Positions 8,307 to 15,295 of a stretch of DNA of 64,000 nt are shown piece after piece. Origin of the DNA: JACQHM01 sp964535215. GTDB taxonomy: Bacteria > Methylomirabilota > Methylomirabilia > Methylomirabilales > JACQHM01. The notes under the pieces are model-generated. The model was not told the DNA's origin. It was given only the letters and a program-made list of their open reading frames with translations, and searched no databases. The position numbers and the translations under genes were made by a program. Within the stretch, counting starts at the first letter, position 1, and each line of letters begins with the position of its first letter. Where the stretch lies: assembly GCA_964535215.1 (NCBI GenBank), contig CAZHST010000002.1:62001-126000 (forward strand), given 5' to 3'.

Positions 8307-8708
8307 CTACCCTTCTATCTTCAGCTCCTCTTCCTCGACCCGGCCCTCCACAATCCTAAAGCCGCGGATCACCGGTTGCCCCGGGTCCATCAAGGAGATG
8401 ATCAGGTAGATCGCCTCGGGATAGAAGGCCAACTCGACATCGGTTTTAGACGGATAGGCCGGGCTCCTCGTATGGGAGTGGTAAATGCCCAAAAGTTCCC
8501 AGCCGTTCTCGTCAATCTCCTTTAAGGCTTTAAGCTGATCCTTTGGCTCGATCATATACCGGAACGGGCTCCTCTCGGCGCTTCGGCAGGGATACAGCTT
8601 CACGATCTCCCCGTCCTTCCCCGCCAACAGCCCGCAGGCCTCATAGGGGGCCTCGGCCTTGGCATGGGCGATCATCTCCTCCACGTACCGTTTTTCCAGG
8701 ATGAACAT
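8307..8708 (-). CDS. JAMM/MPN+ metalloprotease, Mec-like (sulfur-carrier processing)
   Basis: A 133-residue single-domain Mov34/MPN/PAD-1 protein. The zinc site is intact: E23 (YEACGLL) and H77-S-H79-x7-S87-x2-D90 (HSHTRSPAYPSKTD). Small bacterial members such as mycobacterial Mec release cysteine from the C-terminus of the sulfur carrier CysO, and the QbsD type trims carrier tails to expose Gly-Gly. It follows cysM by 47 bp, and a sulfur-carrier/MoeB fusion lies in the same cluster, so the same role is very likely here. The start is taken at ATG 8708; a GTG at 8762 would overlap cysM. The leader between is an unusual G-run block. Confidence 0.85.
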   Translation of the reverse strand: MFILEKRYVEEMIAHAKAEAPYEACGLLAGKDGEIVKLYPCRSAERSPFRYMIEPKDQLKALKEIDENGWELLGIYHSHTRSPAYPSKTDVELAFYPEAIYLIISLMDPGQPVIRGFRIVEGRVEEEELKIEG

Positions 8709-8710
8709 CG

Positions 8711-8748
8711 CCCAGACCCCAAACCCTAAACCCCAAACCCTAGACCCC
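8711..8748 (-). repeat. Telomere-like G-run repeat in leader of the JAMM gene
   Basis: On the minus strand this stretch is built of alternating GGGTTT, GGGGTTTA and GGGGTCT units, giving six runs of three or four G within 38 bp, nearly symmetrical about its centre. It fills most of the 47-bp space between the cysM stop and the JAMM start and replaces a normal ribosome-binding site. The pattern could fold as a G-quadruplex in the mRNA. No coding function is likely. Confidence 0.7.
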
Positions 8749-8755
8749 GTTCTTA

Positions 8756-9694
8756 TTACCACCAGATATGGCTGTAGATGTTCTCCCCGAGGTCGGGGAA
8801 CTCCTTGAACCAGATCCCGAGGCTTAAGTACTTCCAGCCCCCATCGGCCAACAGGCAGACGATGTTGCCCCGCTCCATCCGGTGGGCCACCCGAATGGCG
8901 CAGTGGATCACCGCCCCCGAGGAGATGCCGGCAAAGATCCCCTCCTTCCTCGTCAGGTCCTTGGTGGCAGCGAAGGCGCAGCGGGAATCCACGATGATCT
9001 TCCCATCCAGGAGGCTCATGTCCAGGATCGGCGGGATGAACCCCTCCTCGAGGCTCCGTAACCCCTGGACCAGCTCGCCGGGATGAGGTTCGACGGCGAT
9101 GACCCTGACCTTGGGGTTGTGCTCCTTCAAGCGTCTCCCCACCCCCATGAGCGTCCCACCCGTTCCAAGGCCGGCGATGAAGACATCCACTTCCGGGAGG
9201 TCTCGGATGATCTCGGCCCCCGTTGTCTCATAGTGGGCCCTCGGGTTGGCCGGGTTTCCGTACTGGTAGGGCATGTAGTATCTCTCCGGCTCTTCCGAGG
9301 CGAGCTTCTTTGCCAGCTCGATGGCCCCGTTGGTCCCCTTGCTCCCATCCGAATAGATGATCTCTGCCCCAAAAAGCTCCAGGAGCTGACGCCGTTCGAC
9401 CGTCACATTTTCCGGCACCACAACCTTCACCTTATACCCTTTCCGCCTCCCCATCATGGCCAGGGCGATGCCGGTGTTGCCCGAGGTCGGCTCGAGGATG
9501 GTCTTGTCAGGGGTCAACTCCCCCTTCCTCTCCCCCTCCTCGATCATGGCCTTGGCGATCCGGTCTTTCAGGCTCCCGGTCGGGTTGTTCCCCTCCAGCT
9601 TGGCGAAGATCCGGACCGAGGGCTTCGGGCTCATCCGGGGGATCTCCACCAAGGGAGTGTTGCCGATCGCGTCGAGGATATCTTTGGCCACCAT
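8756..9694 (-). CDS. cysM: Cysteine synthase of the CysM type (sulfur-carrier dependent)
   Basis: A 312-residue PLP enzyme of the cysteine synthase family. The PLP lysine is K43 in NPTGSLKDR; EPTSGNTG and GLGTGGTLMG bind the substrate and cofactor phosphate. NPTGSLKDR, VERRQLLELFGAEIIYS and the C-terminal ADGGWKYLSLG are the features of mycobacterial CysM, which uses O-phosphoserine and the thiocarboxylated carrier CysO, rather than those of CysK. A long C-terminal tail ending HIWW resembles the CysM active-site tail. It is followed by the JAMM protease. Use of O-phosphoserine is inferred from similarity. The ATG at 9694 lacks a clear ribosome site. Confidence 0.88.
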   Translation of the reverse strand: MVAKDILDAIGNTPLVEIPRMSPKPSVRIFAKLEGNNPTGSLKDRIAKAMIEEGERKGELTPDKTILEPTSGNTGIALAMMGRRKGYKVKVVVPENVTVERRQLLELFGAEIIYSDGSKGTNGAIELAKKLASEEPERYYMPYQYGNPANPRAHYETTGAEIIRDLPEVDVFIAGLGTGGTLMGVGRRLKEHNPKVRVIAVEPHPGELVQGLRSLEEGFIPPILDMSLLDGKIIVDSRCAFAATKDLTRKEGIFAGISSGAVIHCAIRVAHRMERGNIVCLLADGGWKYLSLGIWFKEFPDLGENIYSHIWW

Positions 9695-9745
9695 GGTCGG
9701 ATAGATGTGAAATGTTGGCTGTTTGATGCCGGAGAGGGTCCGACA

Positions 9746-10033
9746 TCACCCTTTGGGCAGAAACAGCTCGTGGAATCGGCGAGGCCTGATCTTCTCGATC
9801 AAAGCTTTAAGCACGGTTTCAACGCTCTCGCCTGGAACGACAAACTCCGGACGGGTCACCAGGTCCGGGTGGTCGGGACGGGCCGTACAACGGGGGAATC
9901 CCTCCCGCACCTCCCCCAGCGTCTCCTCCACGAGGATATCGCCGGCCTCCAGGGCACATCCCGCCGGGCGCACATACCGGAAGCGATGGACCCTGATCAG
10001 CCGTTCCCCCGCTGTCAGGTATCCCACCTCCAT
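9746..10033 (-). CDS. Conserved hypothetical protein (95 aa)
   Basis: A small soluble protein, MEVGYLTAGERL at the start, with two cysteines (C26 in PAGCALEAGD, C49 in FPRCTARPD) and no recognised motif, membrane segment or signal. It sits 10 bp behind a sulfurtransferase gene and 51 bp before cysM. The ATG at 10033 follows GGGGAAGG. Gene spacing, strand and codon use match its neighbours, so it is probably a real gene of the sulfur cluster, but I cannot assign a family or function. Confidence 0.5.
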   Translation of the reverse strand: MEVGYLTAGERLIRVHRFRYVRPAGCALEAGDILVEETLGEVREGFPRCTARPDHPDLVTRPEFVVPGESVETVLKALIEKIRPRRFHELFLPKG

Positions 10034-10043
10034 CCTTCCCCGC

Positions 10044-10889
10044 TTAAGGCCTCTCGATGGGCATGTTCACCATGCTCCCCCACTCGGTCCAAGAGCCGTC
10101 GTAGTTCCGAACCCTTGGGTAGCCCAGGAGCTCCTTCAGGACAAACCAGGTATGGGATGAACGTTCCCCGATCCGACAGTAGGCGATGACCTCCTTGTCA
10201 GGGGTAATACCCTTCCCCTGATAGAGGGCCTCCAGTTCCTCCGCTGATTTGAAGGTGCCATCCTCCCGAACGGCCTGGGACCAAGGGATGTTCACCGCCC
10301 CGGGGATGTGGCCGCCCCGCTGGGCCGTCTCCGTCATCCCCGGCGGCGCGATCACCTCCCCGGTGAACTCCTGGGGCGACCGGACATCAACCAGGGCCCG
10401 ATCCCCCCTTCCCAGGGACTCCAGGACAACATCCCGAAACGCCCGGATGCTCAGGTCAGGTTCCTTCGCCTTGTACGTGGTGGGTTTCACCTGGGCCGCC
10501 TCCTTCGTCATGGGGCGCCCCTCCTCCATCCACTTCTTCCGGCCCCCGTTCATGATCCGGGCATCCTCATGCCCGTAGTACTTCAGGAGCCAGTAGGCGT
10601 AGGCGGCGAACCAGTTGTGGTTGTCGCCGTAGAGGATGACGGTGGTGTCGTTGGCGATACCGGCCTGACCGAGGAGCCCCTCCAGCCGCTCCTTGCCGAT
10701 GATGTCCCGCCTGAGGGGATCCTCAAGGTCCTTGAACCAGTGAAAGGCCACCGCCCCGGGGATATGCCCCTGGTCGAAGGCCGTCGGATCCACCGAGACC
10801 TCCACAACCCTCACCCTGGGATCGCTCAGGTGCTCCGCAACCCAGGTCGTCTCCACCAGCACCTCAGGGCGCGCATAGCGCTTCGCCAT
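10044..10889 (-). CDS. Cytoplasmic thiosulfate sulfurtransferase (tandem rhodanese)
   Basis: A 281-residue protein of two rhodanese domains. The N-terminal domain (about 8-125) has GHIPGAV but an Asp (YGDN, around 89) where the catalytic Cys would be; the C-terminal domain carries the active-site loop C238-R-I-G-E-R. The CRxGxR loop is typical of thiosulfate:cyanide sulfurtransferases rather than mercaptopyruvate enzymes. No signal peptide is present, in contrast to the paralogue at 12200-13090, so this copy works in the cytoplasm and could hand persulfide sulfur to TusA or the sulfur-carrier system. The ATG at 10889 has GGGGAGGA in front; an upstream in-frame extension lies inside the preceding gene and is rejected. 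Confidence 0.9.
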   Translation of the reverse strand: MAKRYARPEVLVETTWVAEHLSDPRVRVVEVSVDPTAFDQGHIPGAVAFHWFKDLEDPLRRDIIGKERLEGLLGQAGIANDTTVILYGDNHNWFAAYAYWLLKYYGHEDARIMNGGRKKWMEEGRPMTKEAAQVKPTTYKAKEPDLSIRAFRDVVLESLGRGDRALVDVRSPQEFTGEVIAPPGMTETAQRGGHIPGAVNIPWSQAVREDGTFKSAEELEALYQGKGITPDKEVIAYCRIGERSSHTWFVLKELLGYPRVRNYDGSWTEWGSMVNMPIERP

Positions 10890-10908
10890 GTCCTCCCCTC
10901 CGTATGAG

Positions 10909-11916
10909 CTATCCCCTCGGCCGGCTGACCACCACGGCGATAGGCTTCTTGCCCACCGGGACCGTGCCGATGACCACCCGGTTGGAGAGGTCAATAACCT
11001 TTAGATCGTTCGAGTCCTCGTGGACCACATAGAGGCGCTTCCCGTCTGGACTCGGCCAGATCCCATGGGGCTTCCTCCCAACGGGGATCCGCCGGGTCAC
11101 CTGAAGCTTCCCCCCGACGTTCTCGATAACCGCCACCTCATCGGCCCCTCCCACCGTCACGTAAACGCTTCGGCCCACGATGGTGAGGTGGTTAGGGTTC
11201 GGCCCCACCTCGACGGTGGCAGCAACGGCCATGGCGGCGACGTCAATGACATAAACCTCGCTCCCACCGGTGTTGGTTCCCCACACATGCTTCCCGTCAG
11301 AGGTCACCTGGAGAAAGGTCGGGTTTTTCCCCACCGGGATGTTCGCCGTAACCTTCCTGGCCGCCGTGTCGATGATGTAGACCCGGTCGAACTTCGGGCT
11401 CGTGACATAAGCCTGCTTCCCGTCGGGGCTAAACCAGATGTGCCCGTTCCCGATCTCCACCCCCAGGTCCACCTTGCCCTTGACCTTCAGCGTCCCCACG
11501 TCCACGATCGGGATGTGGTCCTCCCCGCCCGCGTTCACCCAGACCTCTTTCCCATCAGGGGAGATGGCGATGGCATGGGTGGCCTTCCCCGTTGGGAGGG
11601 TCGCCACAACCCGGTTGGTGGCCGTGTCCACCACGGTGAGCGTTCCCGTTTTCAGGTTGGTGGCAAAGAGGAGCCTCCCATCCGGGGTGAGGGCGAGGTC
11701 ATGGGTGCTGCTCCCCTGGCTGGGGATCGTCGTCACCACCTTAAGGGTGGAGGGGTCGATCACCGAGATGCTGTCAGACTCCTGATTGGCCACGTAGATC
11801 TGCCCCCCGGCTTCCCGTCCCGGGCCCATCACCGCGCAGCCGACAACGGCCAGTCCCACGACGACCACCAGGGGGAACGTTAACCGTCTTGCCCTCCTCA
11901 GAGCCAACCTCTCCAT
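10909..11916 (-). CDS. YVTN-type beta-propeller lipoprotein
   Basis: A 335-residue protein with a lipoprotein signal: arginine-rich start, hydrophobic core, and lipobox AVVGC with C27. The rest is a set of about 40-residue repeats of the form SPDGKxxxV followed by VxDxxTxKVxxTIPVG, the YVTN/YncE seven-bladed propeller family. It is presumably anchored in the periplasm. Such propellers bind ligands or partner proteins and no enzymatic residues can be named. It lies between TusA and a sulfurtransferase, so a link to periplasmic sulfur handling is possible but not shown. GTG-ATC-ATG stands at the 5' end; the ATG at 11916 is preferred because of GAGGGAGGGTG. Confidence 0.8.
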   Translation of the reverse strand: MERLALRRARRLTFPLVVVVGLAVVGCAVMGPGREAGGQIYVANQESDSISVIDPSTLKVVTTIPSQGSSTHDLALTPDGRLLFATNLKTGTLTVVDTATNRVVATLPTGKATHAIAISPDGKEVWVNAGGEDHIPIVDVGTLKVKGKVDLGVEIGNGHIWFSPDGKQAYVTSPKFDRVYIIDTAARKVTANIPVGKNPTFLQVTSDGKHVWGTNTGGSEVYVIDVAAMAVAATVEVGPNPNHLTIVGRSVYVTVGGADEVAVIENVGGKLQVTRRIPVGRKPHGIWPSPDGKRLYVVHEDSNDLKVIDLSNRVVIGTVPVGKKPIAVVVSRPRG

Positions 11917-11946
11917 GATCACCCTCCCTCGCCGCCAGCGGCGACG

Positions 11947-12195
11947 TTATTCACCCTTCTCGATCAAAATCTCCCACTCGGCCTCTCCGACCTTCTTCAC
12001 CGCTAGGACCTTATGGCCGGCCTCCTCGGCCCAGCGGGGGATGTCCTCGGAGGATTTAGGGTAATCAACCTTGACCAGCAGGCGCTCCCCAACCTTCAAG
12101 GGCTTGATGGCCCTCTGGGTCATCACGAGGGGATACGGACAGATCTCCCCCGTGGCGTCCAGCTCATGAACCTCCTGCACCAATTTCTCCGGCAT
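11947..12195 (-). CDS. TusA-family sulfur carrier protein
   Basis: An 82-residue TusA/SirA-like protein with the CPxP motif C19-P-Y-P; the cysteine carries a persulfide in this family. It has the usual beta-alpha fold pattern ending in VKKVGEAEWEILIEK. It lies 4 bp from the secreted sulfurtransferase stop and one gene from the YeeE/YedE-type transporter. YeeE with a TusA-like YeeD partner is an established pair for thiosulfate uptake, so this protein probably accepts sulfur on the cytoplasmic side. The ATG at 12195 has GAGAGGTGAGGG as ribosome site; the longer open frame upstream is a shadow of the sulfurtransferase gene. Confidence 0.9.
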   Translation of the reverse strand: MPEKLVQEVHELDATGEICPYPLVMTQRAIKPLKVGERLLVKVDYPKSSEDIPRWAEEAGHKVLAVKKVGEAEWEILIEKGE

Positions 12196-12199
12196 TCCC

Positions 12200-13090
12200 T
12201 CACCTCTCCAGCGGCAGGGCAGGGTCGTTCCCCCACTCCTGCCAGGACCCATCGTAGTTCCTGACCTTTTCGTAGCCCAGGAGGCGGGCCACGAAGTAGT
12301 TATGGGCCGCCCGGTAGCCGCTCTGGCAGTAGGTGACGATCTCCCGCTCCTTTGTGGCCCCCGAGGCCTCAAAGAGCCTCCTGAGTTCCTCGGCCGGCTT
12401 AAAGACCAGGGTCTCGGGATCAAGGGTTTCCCTCCAGTCAATGTTCACGGCCCCGGGGATGTGGCCGCCCCGCCTGTTGGACCGGAGATCCTCGCCCCTG
12501 TACTCCTGGGGTGATCGGGCATCCACCAAGCAAACCTTGGGGTTCCCCAGGTGGGCCTTGACCCATTCGGCGGTGGCGATGACGCCAGGGTTCTCCCTGG
12601 CGACGAAAGATTTCGGCCGCACCTTAGGGACCTCGGACGTTTGTGGATGCCCCTCCCGGATCCACTGGCCGATCCCGCCGTTTAAGAGCTGGACCTGCTG
12701 GTGGCCAAAGAACTCCAACACATAGAAAAGCCTGGCGGCGAAGAGACCACCCGTATCGTCGTAGGCGACAACCCGGGTCCTCCCATCAATCCCCAACGCG
12801 CCAAAGATGGTCTCGGCCTTCTCCTTGGAGAGGGGGAACCCCTGTTTGTTCATCTCAAGATCATCGAGGGACCTGGGATCCAGGTGGACGGCCCCGGGGA
12901 TGTGCCCTTGGTGGTAAGCCTCCTCGGTCCGGAGATCCACGATCCGGAGATCGGGGTCGTTCAGGCGGGCTGCCAGCTCTTGGGCTTCGATGAGGAGCTG
13001 GGAGTTCGCGTAGCCGCCAGCCCAGAGGGCTCCCGCGATGGTCAAGCAAAGGATCGGAACGAGCCCAAGAACCCGCCAAGCGTGTTTCAT
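12200..13090 (-). CDS. Secreted tandem-rhodanese sulfurtransferase
   Basis: A 296-residue two-domain rhodanese with an N-terminal signal peptide (MKHAWRVLGLVPILCLTIAGALWAGG cut around residue 25). The first domain has GHIPGAVHLD and a non-catalytic Asp at the active-site position (YDDTGG); the second has the catalytic C255 in YCQSGYR. It should act in the periplasm on thiosulfate or other sulfane-sulfur donors, next to the thiosulfate transporter whose gene ends 59 bp upstream. The ATG at 13090 follows AGAGGAGACGAGG. A stem (13106-13111 with 13131-13136) enclosing a GGGGATCCCC core lies in the spacer to the transporter gene. Confidence 0.9.
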   Translation of the reverse strand: MKHAWRVLGLVPILCLTIAGALWAGGYANSQLLIEAQELAARLNDPDLRIVDLRTEEAYHQGHIPGAVHLDPRSLDDLEMNKQGFPLSKEKAETIFGALGIDGRTRVVAYDDTGGLFAARLFYVLEFFGHQQVQLLNGGIGQWIREGHPQTSEVPKVRPKSFVARENPGVIATAEWVKAHLGNPKVCLVDARSPQEYRGEDLRSNRRGGHIPGAVNIDWRETLDPETLVFKPAEELRRLFEASGATKEREIVTYCQSGYRAAHNYFVARLLGYEKVRNYDGSWQEWGNDPALPLER

Positions 13091-13149
13091 CCTCGTCTCC
13101 TCTAACCGGATGCTGGGGGGATCCCCACCGATCCGGCATCCATCTGATG

Positions 13150-14136
13150 TTACGTTCGGAACAAGACGAAGGCTGCCGACCAGACCCCGAAGACGATGCC
13201 AAGGGTCGCGGTCAGGCTGGACATGGCCAGGACCGAGGCCCCGGTCAAGCTATGCCCCACGGTGCAACCTCCGGCGATGGCGGCACCAATCCCCATCACC
13301 ATCCCTCCGAAAAGGGCCTGAAGGATCCTGGTCGGGCCTGGAGCCCGCCACTTGAACTCCCCGTGCCACCTGGCCGAGATGTAGGACCCGACAGGGATCC
13401 CAACCCACATGAAGGTCGCCCAGTTGAGCGCGGAAGGTTCCCCGAAAACGAAGAACCGCATGTACCGGTAGGCCGGTTCCGTAACCGAGAGGCCGTACAT
13501 CCGGCCAGTTCGGGCCGAAGCCAGCCAGGCCAGGAGGCCGATGATCCCGACAGCCAGGCCGGCCTTCATCCAGCCCCAGCCCCCCTGATAGGCAGTCTTC
13601 CCCAGACCCCGCCAGAGGAACAGGGCCCCTAAGAAGGCGAGGCCAACGACGACCAGCCAGGGATTCACCCCCAGGAGGCTGGGAAGGGTCTCTGGTTCGA
13701 CAGAGGATCCGACAATCCTGGCCCGAAGGCGGTCCTGCACCGGCTGCAAGATGCCATTGTTTGCCATGGTAATCCCGAGGGCAAAGCCCACGAAGCTGAT
13801 CCACGAGGCCACCATCCCCTCACCGGACCGGTAGGAGATCCCCGTCGTTCAACCGCCCGAGAGGGCCATCCCCCAGCCAAAGATGAAACCGCCGACCAGG
13901 GCAGCCTGCCACCAGAAGGGGGCCCTGACCAGCTCGATCCAGCCCAGCCCGGCAAAGAGGTGGACCCCCACCATCTGGACCAAGAGGGCAAGCAACCACG
14001 CCCGAAGGAGGGTCAGGTCCTTGGCGAGGAGGATGTCCCGAAAGGCCGAGTTCAAGCAAAAACGGCCCCGCTGCAGCGCATACCCAAAAGGCAACCCGAT
14101 CCCCAACCCCAGCACGGCTGTCAAGAGCAGGTCCAT
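13150..14136 (-). CDS. YeeE/YedE-family thiosulfate/sulfur transporter, probable selenoprotein (in-frame TGA = Sec96)
   Basis: A membrane protein of the YeeE/YedE family read through one in-frame TGA at 13849-13851. Upstream of it are 95 codons (MDLLL... with C27 in RGRFCLNSAFRD, ending GMALSGG); downstream, without any frame change, come TTGISYRSGEG and a further 221 residues containing AGGCTVGHSLTG (C291). Together they give one normal 328-residue transporter. The family motif at the TGA is GGC-TxG, so TGA replaces a conserved Cys. In the Spirochaeta thermophila thiosulfate transporter YeeE the three functional cysteines are, from memory, C22, C91 and C293; here they are C27, Sec96 and C291, with identical 69-residue spacing between the first two. 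A SECIS-like hairpin follows. TusA and a secreted rhodanese are neighbours. Alternatives are two coupled half-genes or a nonsense mutation. Confidence 0.8.
13814..13839 (-). promoter_or_regulatory. Putative bacterial SECIS element
   Basis: The mRNA just after the UGA folds as a lower stem AUCUCC/GGGGAU (13839-13834 with 13819-13814), an internal U facing GA, and an upper stem ACC/GGU closing the apical loop GGUCC (13829-13825). The apical GGU begins 19 nt after the UGA. Known bSECIS elements such as that of E. coli fdhF have a GGUC loop about 18 nt after the UGA and a bulged U below the upper stem. Structure and distance are seen in the sequence; SelB binding is inferred. Confidence 0.7.
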
Positions 14137-14156
14137 CGTTTTCGACCCCTGTTTTT

Positions 14157-15248
14157 TTAGGAGAGGCGGGCCGTCGCCGGGACGCCGCAGAACTCGTGGT
14201 AGTCAATCAGTTCCTTAATGGTCGGGTTGTCTCCGCAAACCGGACACTCGGGATCCCGCCGGATCTTCACCTGCCGAAACTCCATGGTCAGGGCGTCGAA
14301 GAAGATCAACCGACCAGCCAACGATTCCCCGATCCCGAGGAGGATCTTGATGGCCTCGACGGCCTGGAGGCTTCCGATGACCCCACAAAGGGCGCCAAAG
14401 ACCCCAGCCTCGGCGCAGCTCGGAACGACCCCGGGAGGAGGAGGGGACGGGTAGAGGCAACGGTAGCATCCCTTCCCCGGGATGAAGGTCGTCACCATGG
14501 CCTCAAAGCGGAGGATGCTTCCATCCACCATCGGCTTGTTCAGGAAGATGCAGGCATCGTTGGTCAGGTACCGGGTGGGGAAGTTGTCACAGCCGTTCAC
14601 CACCACATCGTACCCGGAGATGATCTCCATGGCATTTTCTGAAGACAGCTGGGCCTCGATGGGGATGACCTCCACGTCGGGGTTGATATCGGTCAACCGT
14701 TCCCTGGCCGAGAGGACCTTGGGGCGGCCGATATCATCATTGTCGTGGAGGATCTGGCGCTGGAGGTTGGAGAGGTCCACGGTATCGAAATCCACGATCC
14801 CGATCCGCCCCACCCCGGCCGCCGCCAGATAGAGGGCCGCAGGGGACCCTAGGCCTCCTGCCCCGATCACGAGGGCCGAGCTGCCGAGGAGTTTCCGCTG
14901 TCCCCTCCCCCCCACCTCGGGAAGGATGATGTGTCGGCTGTAGCGTTTGATCTGCTCCTCGGTGAAGGCCAGAGCCCCCCCCGCGATGGCCGGGATGAGG
15001 GCGATCTCATCCCCATCCTTCAAGGTGGTCCACTTGCCGTTCAGCTCCTCCACCGAGACCTCGTTGACATAAATGTTCAGGTGACGGTGGATCTCCCCCC
15101 GTTCATCAACAATCCTCGCCTTGAGGCCTGGGAAGCGGGCTTCCAGATCCTCAATGAGACCAATGAGGTTGTCACCCTTCGCCTCCACCTTCGAGAGGTT
15201 CCCGGTCAGGCTTCGATAAGGGGTTGGGATGTACACGGTGATCGCCAT
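14157..15248 (-). CDS. Sulfur-carrier (MoaD/ThiS/CysO-like) fused to MoeB/ThiF adenylyltransferase
   Basis: A 363-residue fusion. Residues 1-91 are a ubiquitin-fold sulfur carrier ending IPAIAGG (G90-G91), the diglycine tail that is adenylated and thiocarboxylated in CysO and MoaD. Residues about 96-363 are a MoeB/ThiF E1-like enzyme with the nucleotide loop GAGGLGSP (129-136), DxVDLSNLQRQ, the CYRC and CPVC zinc ligands and PSCAEAGV. In the fusion the diglycine is internal, so it cannot be activated until cut; the JAMM protease at 8307-8708 is a natural candidate. The carrier probably feeds CysM. The ATG at 15248 is 47 bp behind the cysK stop. Fusions of this type exist, so the fusion itself is not proof of novelty. 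Confidence 0.9.
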   Translation of the reverse strand: MAITVYIPTPYRSLTGNLSKVEAKGDNLIGLIEDLEARFPGLKARIVDERGEIHRHLNIYVNEVSVEELNGKWTTLKDGDEIALIPAIAGGALAFTEEQIKRYSRHIILPEVGGRGQRKLLGSSALVIGAGGLGSPAALYLAAAGVGRIGIVDFDTVDLSNLQRQILHDNDDIGRPKVLSARERLTDINPDVEVIPIEAQLSSENAMEIISGYDVVVNGCDNFPTRYLTNDACIFLNKPMVDGSILRFEAMVTTFIPGKGCYRCLYPSPPPPGVVPSCAEAGVFGALCGVIGSLQAVEAIKILLGIGESLAGRLIFFDALTMEFRQVKIRRDPECPVCGDNPTIKELIDYHEFCGVPATARLS

Positions 15249-15295
15249 TAGTCTTTTTTCCTCCTCCCTCTTCTAGCATCCCACAGATGACATCC

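Noticed and set aside
8756..8762. GTG start at 8762 for the JAMM gene
   Set aside because: It would translate the G-run block as GSRVWGLGFGVWA and overlap cysM; the conserved protein begins at MFILEKRY (8708).
13106..13136. Hairpin between the transporter and secreted rhodanese genes as a terminator
   Set aside because: It has a stem and a GGGGATCCCC core but no T-run, and the genes on both sides are functionally linked; more likely an intercistronic structure.
13150..13815. The downstream part of the transporter as an independent gene starting at ATG 13815
   Set aside because: GGTGAGGGG before the ATG could act as a ribosome site, but the resulting protein would lack the first family half, and the 11 codons between the TGA and this ATG encode the conserved TTGISYRSGEG stretch in frame. 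Kept only as an alternative explanation.
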